NCBI RefSeq assembly: GCF_017876675.1
Contig: NZ_JAGIOI010000001.1
Span: forward strand, 2,666,001 to 2,730,000
DNA from: Arthrobacter stackebrandtii
GTDB lineage: Bacteria > Actinomycetota > Actinomycetes > Actinomycetales > Micrococcaceae
Length of the DNA: 64,000 nt
Reading direction: 5' to 3'
Below are positions 23,540 through 35,660 of this stretch, one piece after another. The translations under genes were made by a program, and so were the position numbers. The notes beneath the pieces were generated by a model. The model saw nothing but the letters and a program-made list of their open reading frames with translations. It was not told the DNA's origin and ran no database searches. Numbering within the stretch: position 1 is the first letter of the stretch; the number at the start of each line of letters is the position of its first letter.

Positions 23540-23597
23540 AAGTTCGACGGCGGCAGGTGACCTTTGCGGCGAAGGTACCTGTTGCCGTCGTACTTTT
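23540..23597 (+). terminator. Rho-independent terminator, CGACGGCGGCAGG family
   Basis: Arms CGACGGCGGCAGGT (23545-23558) and ACCTGTTGCCGTCG (23577-23590) followed by TACTTTT. It ends the WXG module. The sequence belongs to a recurring hairpin family also seen at 27226, 40651 and 60641. Confidence 0.75.
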
Positions 23598-23673
23598 CGG
23601 TGCAGGGCCGGCTCTGCCCCAACCATGACATTTTGCACTTCCGGCGCCGGCGCCAGGCGAGCAGACTTGAATC

Positions 23674-24633
23674 ATGGAAACCACGATTCAACAGCAGCGG
23701 GCCCAAAGCGGCCCGGGCCGGGCCGAGCCTGCGCTCGCCATGGAGGCCGTCAGGAAGACTTTTCGCACCGCACAGGGGCCGCTCGAGGCGGTGGCGGGGA
23801 TCGACCTCCGTGTGGGTGCGGGCGAGATCGTGGCCTTTCTGGGGCCCAATGGCGCAGGGAAAACCACCTCAATTGACATGATGTTGGGGCTGGCAGTGCC
23901 CACGTCCGGACGCGTCAGCGTATTCGGCAAGGATCCCCGGGAGGCAGTTGCGGCGGGGGAGGTGTCCGCTGTTCTCCAGACCGGCGGGCTCCTGCGGGAC
24001 TTGACGGTGCGCGAAACCGTGACAGCCATCGCCGCACTCCACGGGGCCAAGGACCGCGTGGACGCCGTCATGGAGCGCACCGACATCAGCGGGCTGGCCA
24101 AACGCAAAGTCTCAAAGTGTTCCGGGGGCGAGCAGCAGCGGCTAAAGTTTGCGCTGGCACTGCTGCCGGACCCCCGCCTGCTGGTCCTCGACGAGCCGAC
24201 TGCAGGCATGGATGTTTCGGCGCGGCACGCTTTCTGGGACACCATGCGGGCCGACGCCCTGGAGGGGCGGACCGTGCTGTTCGCGACGCACTACCTGGAG
24301 GAGGCCCAGGACTTTGCCGAACGGACGGTGCTGATCGGTGCAGGCAAGGTCCTCGCCGACGGACCCACCGCGAAATTGCGGGAGATGACAGGCGGCCGGG
24401 TTGTCAGCGCCACGCTCCCTGAAGGCCGGCCGGTCGCAGCCGCAGTGGCTGAGCTGGAGCTGCTGGAGCGCGTCGCCTCGGTGCGGCTGTCGGGACGGCG
24501 GGTCCACGTGACCGGGCCCGATTCCGATGCCGCCGCCCGCCTGCTGCTGGGGCCGCTGGGCGCCACAGACCTGGAAATTGCCGCACCCACACTGGACGCC
24601 GCATTCATGGAACTGACCGGAGCCGCATCATGA
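23674..24633 (+). CDS. ABC-2 exporter ATP-binding protein
   Basis: A 319-residue ABC ATPase of the DrrA/CcmA type. Walker A GPNGAGKTT (about residues 57-65), signature SGGEQQRLKF, Walker B LLVLDEPTAGMD and the H-loop FATHYLEEA are all present. The C-terminal extension fits drug or lipid exporters. Its stop overlaps the permease start (ATGA). With the permease, sensor kinase and response regulator it forms a four-gene operon likely sensing and exporting an envelope-active compound. Confidence 0.92.
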   Translation: METTIQQQRAQSGPGRAEPALAMEAVRKTFRTAQGPLEAVAGIDLRVGAGEIVAFLGPNGAGKTTSIDMMLGLAVPTSGRVSVFGKDPREAVAAGEVSAVLQTGGLLRDLTVRETVTAIAALHGAKDRVDAVMERTDISGLAKRKVSKCSGGEQQRLKFALALLPDPRLLVLDEPTAGMDVSARHAFWDTMRADALEGRTVLFATHYLEEAQDFAERTVLIGAGKVLADGPTAKLREMTGGRVVSATLPEGRPVAAAVAELELLERVASVRLSGRRVHVTGPDSDAAARLLLGPLGATDLEIAAPTLDAAFMELTGAAS

Positions 24634-25385
24634 ACCCCACCTATGTCCGCATTGAACTCGCGCGCCAGAGCCGGGACATCGGCAACCTGATGTTCACGGT
24701 GGGCCTGCCCGCCGTCATGTACCTGCTCTTTGGGAACATGTTCGGCGGCGGGTCGGCACAGGCCGGCAGCGGCAACGTGAAGTTTTACATCATGGTCTCC
24801 ATGGCCGCCTATGGCGCGGCCGTCGCCACCACAGGAATCGCCGGGACGGCCGCCGCGGAAAACATGCTGGGCTGGGGGAGGCAGATTGCGCTGACACCCA
24901 TGAAGCCGAGCGGCTTCATCCAGTCCAAGGTGGCCGTGGCACTCACCATTGCCGCCGCGGCGGCCGGGGTGGTCTTCATCGTGGGCGCCGCCACGGGTGC
25001 GCAGGCGGACAGCTGGTCCGTGTGGGTCCTGAGCTATGCCATCGCGGTGGCAGGCTCCGCCGTGTTCGCACTCTATGGCATGGGAGTGGGGATGAGCTTC
25101 AAGTCAGAGACGGCCATCAACGTGGCCGGCGGGGTGCTCGTGTTCTTTGCGTTCTTCGGCAACGTGTTCCTGCCGTTGAGCGGCACCATGCTGGAGATTG
25201 CCCGCTTTACGCCCATGTACGGCTTCGTGGGGCTGGCCCGCTGGCCCCTGTTGGAAGGTGCAGTTGCAACTCCCGGGGCCCCGGCCGATTCATTCTGGTG
25301 GCTTGTGGCTAACCTTGTTGGATGGGCACTGATCTTTATGGCACTGGCACTTTGGGCGATGCGGAGAACCCGGTCACGCCAGTGA
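24630..25385 (+). CDS. ABC-2 type permease
   Basis: A 251-residue ABC-2 permease with six hydrophobic spans (LMFTVGLPAVMYLLFGNMF, then YIMVSMAAYGAAVATTGIAG, a long pair near 100-150, GGVLVFFAFFGNVFLPLSGT and the last near 225-245). It pairs with the ATPase encoded immediately upstream and is coupled to it by a 4-nt overlap. Substrate unknown. The stop lies inside GTGA shared with the kinase start. Confidence 0.88.
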   Translation: MNPTYVRIELARQSRDIGNLMFTVGLPAVMYLLFGNMFGGGSAQAGSGNVKFYIMVSMAAYGAAVATTGIAGTAAAENMLGWGRQIALTPMKPSGFIQSKVAVALTIAAAAAGVVFIVGAATGAQADSWSVWVLSYAIAVAGSAVFALYGMGVGMSFKSETAINVAGGVLVFFAFFGNVFLPLSGTMLEIARFTPMYGFVGLARWPLLEGAVATPGAPADSFWWLVANLVGWALIFMALALWAMRRTRSRQ

Positions 25386-26578
25386 ACGGGTCCGTGCCGG
25401 CGTACGCGCCTTTGCACTCGAAGGCAGCTCCGGACGGCGGGGCACTGCCAGGTGCAGGCCCGGCCCCGGCCGAACCCGGCCCGGCAGCCCCTGCCGGGGG
25501 AGTCGGCGAATGGCGCTTTTGGACGGACTACGGCTTCCTGCTGTCCGCGTTCTGGGTGGTGTTCCTGGTCTTCCCTGTTCTGGCCGTTGCACTCTCCGGC
25601 CTGCCGCCGGGGCTCTCCATCCTCGGATATGCCCTCATTGCAGCCTTCGGCTCAACCTATCTCTACGCGTTTTACCGCGACCGCAGCGACCTGGGATCCT
25701 GCCTCCACGGGACCCCCACGGCACAGCGCTGCTTCTGGATCCTGTTGGGAGTCAGCGCCGCCGGGATTCCCTTGCTGGGCGTCAACACCCTGGGCTATTC
25801 GCCGTTCATCATCAGCTATGCGGCATACCTGCTGTCGCGGCGGACCATGTGGTGGACCACCTCCACCACCTTGGTGGCCTCAGTGGCGGTGGCTGTCGGC
25901 ACCGGGCAGGTCCAGGGGTTCGCCTTTCTGCTGGGCATCCTGTTCGTCCTGGCCATCGTCAACGCCCTCACCACCACGCTGATCAGGCGCGGCACCACCG
26001 AGGCTCAACTGCAGATGGAGAACCTGAAGCTGATGGAACAGGAACGCATGGCACGGGACGTCCACGACGCCCTGGGCCACTCGCTGACCGCCGTGGGCCT
26101 CAAGGCGCAGCTGGCCCAACGGCTCCTCGACACGGACATCGAGGCCGCGCGGGCAGAGCTGGAGCAGATCCGCGCCCTGACGGTTGATGCGATGGACTCC
26201 ATCCGGGCCACGGTGGGCGGCACCCGCCGGACAACCCCGGAGGAGGAACTGGCGGCGGTCCGGTCCGCCCTGGACGACGCCGGCGTGCGGACAGTCACCA
26301 CCGGAACGCCCGTGGACTGCGCCCCAGAGCACGCCACGGCACTGTCCTGGATCCTCCGGGAAGCCGTGACCAACGTGGTGCGCCACGCCCATGCCACCAC
26401 CTGCTGGATTACCTTCGGCCCCACAAGCCTCAGCATTGAGGACGACGGCGACTCCCTCACCGGTGCGCCGGAAGGCAACGGCATCCGCGGCATGCGCGAA
26501 CGGGCCCGGCTGCACGGGGCCCGGTGCGACTTCGGCGTCTCCGGGCACGGCGGCGCCAGGGTGGAGCTCTCATGGTGA
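25382..26578 (+). CDS. Sensor histidine kinase (NarL/DesK type)
   Basis: A membrane histidine kinase of about 398 residues. After a proline-rich N-terminal tail come five to six hydrophobic spans (residues 45-200) with almost no extracellular loop, then the HisKA_3 box MARDVHDALGHSLTAVGLKA with phosphoacceptor H228, and a HATPase (LREAVTNVVRHAHAT N-box, GNGIRGMRERARLHGA G-box). GTG 25382 overlaps the permease stop by 4 nt and fits the coupling seen throughout this operon; ATG 25322 would give 60 bp of overlap. Kinases of this build usually sense membrane stress or the bound exporter itself. Confidence 0.87.
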   Translation: MNGSVPAYAPLHSKAAPDGGALPGAGPAPAEPGPAAPAGGVGEWRFWTDYGFLLSAFWVVFLVFPVLAVALSGLPPGLSILGYALIAAFGSTYLYAFYRDRSDLGSCLHGTPTAQRCFWILLGVSAAGIPLLGVNTLGYSPFIISYAAYLLSRRTMWWTTSTTLVASVAVAVGTGQVQGFAFLLGILFVLAIVNALTTTLIRRGTTEAQLQMENLKLMEQERMARDVHDALGHSLTAVGLKAQLAQRLLDTDIEAARAELEQIRALTVDAMDSIRATVGGTRRTTPEEELAAVRSALDDAGVRTVTTGTPVDCAPEHATALSWILREAVTNVVRHAHATTCWITFGPTSLSIEDDGDSLTGAPEGNGIRGMRERARLHGARCDFGVSGHGGARVELSW

Positions 26579-27198
26579 GCTCACCGGAGACGCCAATCCG
26601 CGTGCTGCTCGCCGACGACCAGGCCCTGGTCCGGGGCGCGCTCGCAGCCCTGCTGAACCTGGAACCGGACATCAGGGTGGTGGCTCAGGCCGGCAGCGGG
26701 GCGGAGGTGCTCGCACTGGCCATGGAACACCAGGTGGATGTGGCACTGCTGGACGTCCAGATGCCCGAAATGGACGGATTGCAGGCTGCCGCGCAGCTGA
26801 GGGAGGGACTTCCCGGCTGCAAGGTTCTGATGGTGACCACCTTTGACCGGCCCGGATACCTGCGTGCCGCCCTCGACGCCGGGGCCTGCGGCTTCCTGGT
26901 CAAGGACGCCCCGTCGGAGGAACTCGCCGCCGCCGTGCGCAGCGTCCACTCCGGAGGCCGTGTGGTGGACCCGCAACTTGCCGCCCGTTCGCGGGGCCAG
27001 GGAGCCAACCCGCTGACCGAACGCGAACGCCAGGTGCTCAGCCGCGCCCGGGCCGGCACCCCCGTGGCCCAAATTGCGGCCGGGTTGTTTCTCAGCGTGG
27101 GCACGGTGCGCAACCACCTCTCCAGCGCCATCGGCAAGACCGGCGCCGCCAACCGGATTGAGGCGGCCCACGTGGCGCACGCACAGGGCTGGATCTGA
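26572..27198 (+). CDS. NarL/LuxR-family response regulator
   Basis: A 208-residue two-component regulator. The receiver domain shows D15-D16, phosphoacceptor D61 (VALLDVQMPEMDG) and the conserved K in LVKDAPSEEL; the C-terminal LuxR HTH is NPLTERERQVLSRARAGTPV, IAAGLFLSVGTVRNHLSSAI. It overlaps the kinase gene by 7 nt. It should activate the ABC transporter operon in response to the kinase. A strong terminator follows. Confidence 0.92.
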   Translation: MVSSPETPIRVLLADDQALVRGALAALLNLEPDIRVVAQAGSGAEVLALAMEHQVDVALLDVQMPEMDGLQAAAQLREGLPGCKVLMVTTFDRPGYLRAALDAGACGFLVKDAPSEELAAAVRSVHSGGRVVDPQLAARSRGQGANPLTERERQVLSRARAGTPVAQIAAGLFLSVGTVRNHLSSAIGKTGAANRIEAAHVAHAQGWI

Positions 27199-27225
27199 GT
27201 GCCGCATCAGCGTATTCCCGTTCCC

Positions 27226-27285
27226 AAGCACGACGGCGGCCGGTGACGTTCGTCACGTAAGGCGCCTGCCGCCGTCGTACTTTTT
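27226..27285 (+). terminator. Rho-independent terminator, CGACGGCGGCAGG family
   Basis: ACGACGGCGGC (27230-27240) pairs with GCCGCCGTCGT (27268-27278), followed by ACTTTTT; a nested GTGACG-TT-CGTCAC hairpin fills the loop. It closes the ABC/two-component operon. The remaining sequence up to typA holds only its promoter. Confidence 0.8.
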
Positions 27286-27381
27286 GGGGAAAAACCGCAG
27301 GTGAGGGCCGCCTTGGCGCCATGCGAACGTGCAAAGGGGAAGAAAAATTGATCCGCATGGGATAAAGTGACTAGGCCGTAT

Positions 27382-27410
27382 TTGTCGGTGCGACTAGAAT
27401 AGTGTTATCT
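27382..27410 (+). promoter_or_regulatory. Putative typA promoter
   Basis: TTGTCG (27382-27387), 17-bp spacer, TTATCT (27405-27410); predicted start about 83 nt before the typA ATG. Confidence 0.45.
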
Positions 27411-27499
27411 GCCGATTCTTCACGGCCAACCATCAATGTGACTTTCTGCTTTGCCCTTTCGGGCCTGCAGCCGGGCCCAACTGAAACGAGTCTTCACGC

Positions 27500-29416
<1,917 letters not shown>

Positions 29417-29440
29417 CAACACCCGGCAAACCGCCGCGAG

Positions 29441-29477
29441 AGCCCGTCCCGACACCTGTGTCGGGGCGGGCTTTTTT
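29441..29477 (+). terminator. typA terminator
   Basis: AGCCCGTCCCGACA, loop CCTG, TGTCGGGGCGGGCT, then TTTTTT: a textbook rho-independent terminator 24 nt after the typA stop. Confidence 0.92.
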
Positions 29478-29936
29478 GCGCCCGAAAATGTGTCGTGCGG
29501 CTTCTGGGAATGTGTCAGCGGGAAACTTGGCAAGGAAGCCCCGGGCGCTGCTTCCTGCACTGGGACGGCGGCGGCAGGCCCGCCAGCCGTTTCCGGAGAA
29601 CGGGCGCCATGGTTGCCGGGGCTCGGTACGGGCGCCTATCTTGGCCGCTCCGCCGTGGTTCTGTCAACACTATTCGTCACAGGGGCGGGTGGCTCCGTCG
29701 AGGGACGTCACATGGCGTGGTGGGCCCGTCGCGGGGCGTCACGGGACGCAATTAAGTTGCAGATCTATTAAGATCCATGAAAAATGTGTCCCCGATTACT
29801 TGCAGGTAACAAAACCGGCTAGCCTATCTTTGTATGAGTTGAAGCACACCGCGTCCAACGACGAACGCGGCTCCAGTGAAAAACCACCGTTTTCCACAGG
29901 GTTCGACTCCGTCCATTCAAATATCAAGGAGGCGGA
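29478..29936. other. Long leader/intergenic region before the oligopeptide operon
   Basis: About 460 nt without a supportable gene. Near the 3' end, TTGCAG (29800-29805) and CCTATC/TATCTT (29823-29830) may be the promoter, and CCGCGT (29849-29854) can pair with ACGCGG (29865-29870) in the transcribed leader. Small plus-strand frames here have no homology or good start. Confidence 0.45.
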
Positions 29937-31577
29937 ATGCGTTTCTCGCGCACTTCCAAAGCACTGGGTGTGGCAGCAGTAGTTGCCATGGCCCTCACCG
30001 CCTGTGGCGGCGACACCGGCAATGGCGGGGGATCCAGCGCTGCCGGCGACACCACCAAGGTCATCACCGCCAACAGCACAGAGCCGCAGAACGGTCTTCT
30101 GCCCGCCAACACCAACGAAGTTGGTGGTGGTCGCGTAATGGACCTGATCTTCAGCGGCCTCGTTAGCTATGACGCCAAGGGCGCCATCCAGAACGAACTC
30201 GCGGAGTCCATCGAGACCTCGGATTCGCAGAACTACACCATCAAGATCAAGTCCGGAGAGACCTTCTCGGATGGCAGTGCCATCACGGCCAAGAACTTCG
30301 TGGATGCCTGGAACTTCGGTGCAGCAGCCAAGAACGCCCAGCTGAACTCCTACTTCTTCGAGTCCATCAAGGGCTACGACAAGGTGTCCGCCGAGGGTTC
30401 AACCGAGGACAAGATGGAAGGCCTGAAGGTTGTCGATGACACCACCTTCACCGTTGAGCTTGCCCAGCCGGAGTCTGACTTCCCGCTGCGCCTCGGCTAC
30501 ACCGCCTTCTACCCGCTGCCCGAGTCCACCTACAAGGATGCCAAGGCATTCGGCGAGAACCCTGTGGGCAACGGCCCGTACAAGCTGGCTGAAGGCGGCT
30601 GGAAGCACGACGTTTCCGTCCAGCTCGTCCCCAACGACAAGTACAACGGACCCCGCAAGGCCAAGAATGGCGGCGTGACGTTCACCCTGTACTCCAGCCC
30701 GGATGCAGCCTACACGGACGTTCAGTCGAACAACCTTGACGTCCTGGACCAGGTGCCGCCGAGCAGCCTGCAGAACTTCACCACGGACTTCGAAGGCCGC
30801 TACGTCAACCAGCCCTACGCGGGCAACGCGACCATGACCATCCCGTCCTACCTGCCTGAATTCCAGGGCGAAGAGGGCCAGCTGCGACGTGCCGCCATCT
30901 CCCAGGCCATCGACCGCCAGCAGATCATCGACAAGATCTTCTACGGCAACAAGAAGGCCGCCGTGGACTTCACCTCACCGGTCATTGACGGCTACGACGC
31001 CAACCTGCCCGGCTCCGAGGTGTTGAAGTTCGACGCTGCCAAGGCCAAGGCCGATTGGGAAGCCGCCAACAAGATCAACCCGTGGCCGGCCGACAAGGTC
31101 TTCACCATCACCTCCAACATTGATGGTGCAGGCAACAAGGAATACATCACGGCCATGGCCAACCAGATTGCCACCAACCTGGGCATCAAGGCTGAGCTGA
31201 ACCCGATCGCCACCTTCAAGCAGTCGCGTGACCTGATCAACTCCAAGAAGCTCACCGGTGCCTCACGCGCCGGCTGGCAGGCCGACTACCCGTCGCTGTA
31301 CAACTTCCTCGGCCCGCTCTACGGCACCGGTGCAGGTTCCAACGACGGCGACTACTCCAACCCGGCATTCGATGCCAAGTTGAAGGAAGGCCTCTCCGCC
31401 AAGACCGTTGAAGAGGGCAACAAGCTCTTCAACGAAGCCCAGGAAATCCTCCTGAAGGACCTGCCGGTTGTGCCCCTGTGGTACCAGGCAGCCCAGGGCG
31501 TGTGGAGCGAGAACGTCACCAACGTGCAGTTCGGTTGGAACGGCGTGCCGCTGTACTACGAAATTACCGCAAAGTAA
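29937..31577 (+). CDS. Oligopeptide ABC transporter binding lipoprotein (OppA-like)
   Basis: A 546-residue family-5 solute-binding protein. The signal peptide ends in the lipobox LTAC (cysteine about 22), giving a membrane-anchored external receptor. The SBP_bac_5 fold is complete (IKSGETFSDGSAITAKNFVD, ENPVGNGPYKLAEGGWKHDV, C-terminal PVVPLWYQAAQGVWS). GGAGG precedes the ATG. It heads an operon with two permeases and a double ATPase; a partial terminator after it would let the receptor be made in excess over the membrane parts. Peptides are the likely ligand. Confidence 0.93.
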   Translation: MRFSRTSKALGVAAVVAMALTACGGDTGNGGGSSAAGDTTKVITANSTEPQNGLLPANTNEVGGGRVMDLIFSGLVSYDAKGAIQNELAESIETSDSQNYTIKIKSGETFSDGSAITAKNFVDAWNFGAAAKNAQLNSYFFESIKGYDKVSAEGSTEDKMEGLKVVDDTTFTVELAQPESDFPLRLGYTAFYPLPESTYKDAKAFGENPVGNGPYKLAEGGWKHDVSVQLVPNDKYNGPRKAKNGGVTFTLYSSPDAAYTDVQSNNLDVLDQVPPSSLQNFTTDFEGRYVNQPYAGNATMTIPSYLPEFQGEEGQLRRAAISQAIDRQQIIDKIFYGNKKAAVDFTSPVIDGYDANLPGSEVLKFDAAKAKADWEAANKINPWPADKVFTITSNIDGAGNKEYITAMANQIATNLGIKAELNPIATFKQSRDLINSKKLTGASRAGWQADYPSLYNFLGPLYGTGAGSNDGDYSNPAFDAKLKEGLSAKTVEEGNKLFNEAQEILLKDLPVVPLWYQAAQGVWSENVTNVQFGWNGVPLYYEITAK

Positions 31578-31612
31578 TTTTCAACTTTTGATGTGAAGTG
31601 ACAAGGGGGATC

Positions 31613-31648
31613 CGGCCTTGGGGCCGGGTCCCTTTTGTTCGCAACACG
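31613..31648 (+). terminator. Intercistronic terminator/attenuator in peptide operon
   Basis: AAGGGGGATCCGGCC pairs with GGCCGGGTCCCTT across TTGG, followed by TTGTT. Located between the binding-protein gene and the first permease, so it probably reduces read-through rather than ending the operon, as is common for binding-protein operons. Confidence 0.75.
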
Positions 31649-31777
31649 CAACCCATGTGTGCCGATACGTGCAGATCCTGAGGCGAACCCGTATGTTGAT
31701 CTGTACGGCCATCTATTTTGAACAGGTAATTTCATGAACGATTTGCGATTAGGGGCATCGCGCAGGGGGACGCCAGC

Positions 31778-32704
31778 ATGCTGATGTTCACCTTCCGCCG
31801 CTTCCTGCAGCTGATTCCCGTATTCTTCGGGGCCACTCTGCTCGTGTACTTCCTGGTATTTGCGACTCCTGGAGACCCCATCGCGGCCCTCTCCGGAGGC
31901 AAGCCAATGGCCCCCGCTGTCGAGGCAGCCCTGCGGGCCCAGTACAACCTCGACCAGCCCTTCTGGGTGCAGTACGGCCTGTACCTTAAAAATCTTGTAA
32001 CCCTGAACCTTGGCCAGACCTTCTCCGGCCAGGATGTTTCCGCCGTCATTGCGCGTGCGTACCCGGTTACTGCCCGCCTCGCCATCATGGCACTGACCTT
32101 TGAAGCCGTTTTTGGCATTCTTTTCGGTGTCATCGCCGGCCTCCGCAAGGGCAAGCTTTTTGATTCAACCGTCCTGGTTGCCTCACTCGTTGTTATTGCA
32201 GTCCCCACCTTCGTGCTCGGCTTTGTGCTGCAGCTGGTGGTCGGTGTCAAGCTCGGCTGGGCCCGTCCCACCGTCAGCGGCTCCGCACCCTGGAACGAGC
32301 TCATCCTGCCGGCGCTGGTCCTCGGCCTGGTCTCCCTGGCCTACGTCATCCGCCTGACGCGTACGTCCGTTGGCGAAAACATGAACGCCGACTATGTGCG
32401 AACGGCTACGGCCAAGGGCCTGTCGCGCCGCCGCGTGGTGGTGGTCCACATCCTGCGCAACTCATTGATTCCCGTGGTCACCTTCCTCGGTGCCGACCTG
32501 GGTGCACTCATGGGCGGCGCCATTGTCACCGAAGGCATCTTCAACGTCCCCGGCATTGGCAACCTGCTTTACAAGGCCATCCAAAAGGGTGAGAGTGCCA
32601 CCGTCGTTGCCGTGGTTGGCATCCTGGTCATTGTCTTCGTGGTGGCCAACCTCGTTGTGGACCTTCTATACGCCTGGCTCGACCCAAGGATTCGCTATGT
32701 CTGA
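31778..32704 (+). CDS. Oligopeptide ABC permease, OppB/DppB type
   Basis: A 308-residue permease with six membrane spans and the N-terminal DppB signature (FRRFLQLIPVFFGATLLVYF, ATPGDPI). The EAA loop that contacts the ATPase is YVRTATAKGLSRRRVVVVHI. Together with OppC it forms the channel. Its stop lies 8 nt inside the OppC gene. Confidence 0.94.
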   Translation: MLMFTFRRFLQLIPVFFGATLLVYFLVFATPGDPIAALSGGKPMAPAVEAALRAQYNLDQPFWVQYGLYLKNLVTLNLGQTFSGQDVSAVIARAYPVTARLAIMALTFEAVFGILFGVIAGLRKGKLFDSTVLVASLVVIAVPTFVLGFVLQLVVGVKLGWARPTVSGSAPWNELILPALVLGLVSLAYVIRLTRTSVGENMNADYVRTATAKGLSRRRVVVVHILRNSLIPVVTFLGADLGALMGGAIVTEGIFNVPGIGNLLYKAIQKGESATVVAVVGILVIVFVVANLVVDLLYAWLDPRIRYV

Positions 32705-33719
32705 GAACCTGACTCCTGAAAAAGACCTGGCAGCCGCCGCCACCCCGGCCGCCCGCCAGGGCAAAACCTCCCGCCACCACATTGAGCACTTCGTGGCCCC
32801 TCTCGAGGAGACCCCTCTTGCGGCCATTGACAATGTGGATGAGACGGCAGCCCCGCTGAGCCTGTGGGCCGACGCATGGCGCAACCTGCGCCGCCAGCCG
32901 CTGTTCATCATTTCCGCGCTGCTGATCCTGGCCGTGCTGATCGTGGCGATCTTCCCGCAATGGTTCAGCAACATTGACCCCCGCATCCAGTCGACCTGCA
33001 ACTTGGCAGACTCGGGAGAGCCGGCACGTTCTGGCCACCCGCTGGGCTTCACCCTGCAGGGCTGCGACGTGTATGCCCGCATGATCTATGGCACGCGCGC
33101 CTCCCTCATGGTGGGCGTGTTCACCACACTCGGTGTCCTCATCCTTGGCGGCACCATGGGCGCACTTGCCGGCTACTACGGCGGCTGGATGGATGCCATC
33201 CTCGCACGCCTGGGCGACATCTTCTTCGCCCTGCCGCTGATCCTCGGCGCCATCGTCATCATGCAGCTCCCGGCCTTCCGCGACAACCGCAGCGTGTGGG
33301 TCGTGGTCGCCACCCTGGTGATCTTTGGTTGGCCCCAGATCGCCCGCATCACCCGGGGCGCGGTCATTGAAAACCGCAACTCGGACTACGTCACGGCCTC
33401 CAAGGCACTGGGCCTGTCCCCGTTCCGGGCACTCATCAAGCATGTGCTGCCGAACTCCCTGGCACCGATCATCGTCGTCGCCAGCATCTCGCTGGGCACG
33501 TTCATCGTTGCCGAGGCGACGCTGTCATTCCTCGGCATCGGCCTGCCACAGTCGATCATGTCGTGGGGCAATGACATTGCCAATGCCCAGTCGCAGGTGC
33601 GCAACAACCCGGGCGTCCTGCTCTGGCCGGCACTCGCCCTGTCCATCACGGTGTTGAGCTTCATCATGCTCGGCGACGCCCTGCGCGACGCCCTCGACCC
33701 CAAAGCAAGGAAGCGGTGA
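32697..33719 (+). CDS. Oligopeptide ABC permease, OppC/DppC type
   Basis: A 340-residue permease. After about 70 polar residues there are six spans (LFIISALLILAVLIVAIFPQ, TRASLMVGVFTTLGVLILGG, etc.); the EAA loop is YVTASKALGLSPFRALIKHV and the C-terminal FIMLGDALRDALDP is typical of DppC. ATG 32697 overlaps the OppB gene; no upstream alternative begins with this family's N-terminus. Its stop shares GTGA with the region before the ATPase gene. Confidence 0.94.
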   Translation: MSENLTPEKDLAAAATPAARQGKTSRHHIEHFVAPLEETPLAAIDNVDETAAPLSLWADAWRNLRRQPLFIISALLILAVLIVAIFPQWFSNIDPRIQSTCNLADSGEPARSGHPLGFTLQGCDVYARMIYGTRASLMVGVFTTLGVLILGGTMGALAGYYGGWMDAILARLGDIFFALPLILGAIVIMQLPAFRDNRSVWVVVATLVIFGWPQIARITRGAVIENRNSDYVTASKALGLSPFRALIKHVLPNSLAPIIVVASISLGTFIVAEATLSFLGIGLPQSIMSWGNDIANAQSQVRNNPGVLLWPALALSITVLSFIMLGDALRDALDPKARKR

Positions 33720-33724
33720 CCCCC

Positions 33725-35530
<1,806 letters not shown>

Positions 35531-35554
35531 CGCGTTTCCGGTCTGGCACCCCAC

Positions 35555-35596
35555 AGGGCCGGCCCACCTGATTCGTTCAGGCGGGCCGGCCCTTTG
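35555..35596 (+). terminator. Terminator of peptide transporter operon
   Basis: AGGGCCGGCCCACCTGA pairs with TCAGGCGGGCCGGCCCT around a TTCG-type loop, followed by TTT. Strong stem; short T tract. Confidence 0.8.
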
Positions 35597-35647
35597 CGTT
35601 GCTCTGCCGGCAGCGTTTCGCGTTGGGGTTCGGCGCACGCCTGCGAG

Positions 35648-35653
35648 TAGATT
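35648..35653 (+). promoter_or_regulatory. -10 element of leaderless mshB transcript
   Basis: TAGATT is followed by seven bases and then the mshB ATG at 35661, with no Shine-Dalgarno, so the message probably begins at the start codon. Confidence 0.5.
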
Positions 35654-35660
35654 GGACACC

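Noticed and set aside
29490-29771. 93-codon plus-strand frame after typA
   Set aside because: No homology, poor start context and atypical composition in a region that looks like untranslated leader.
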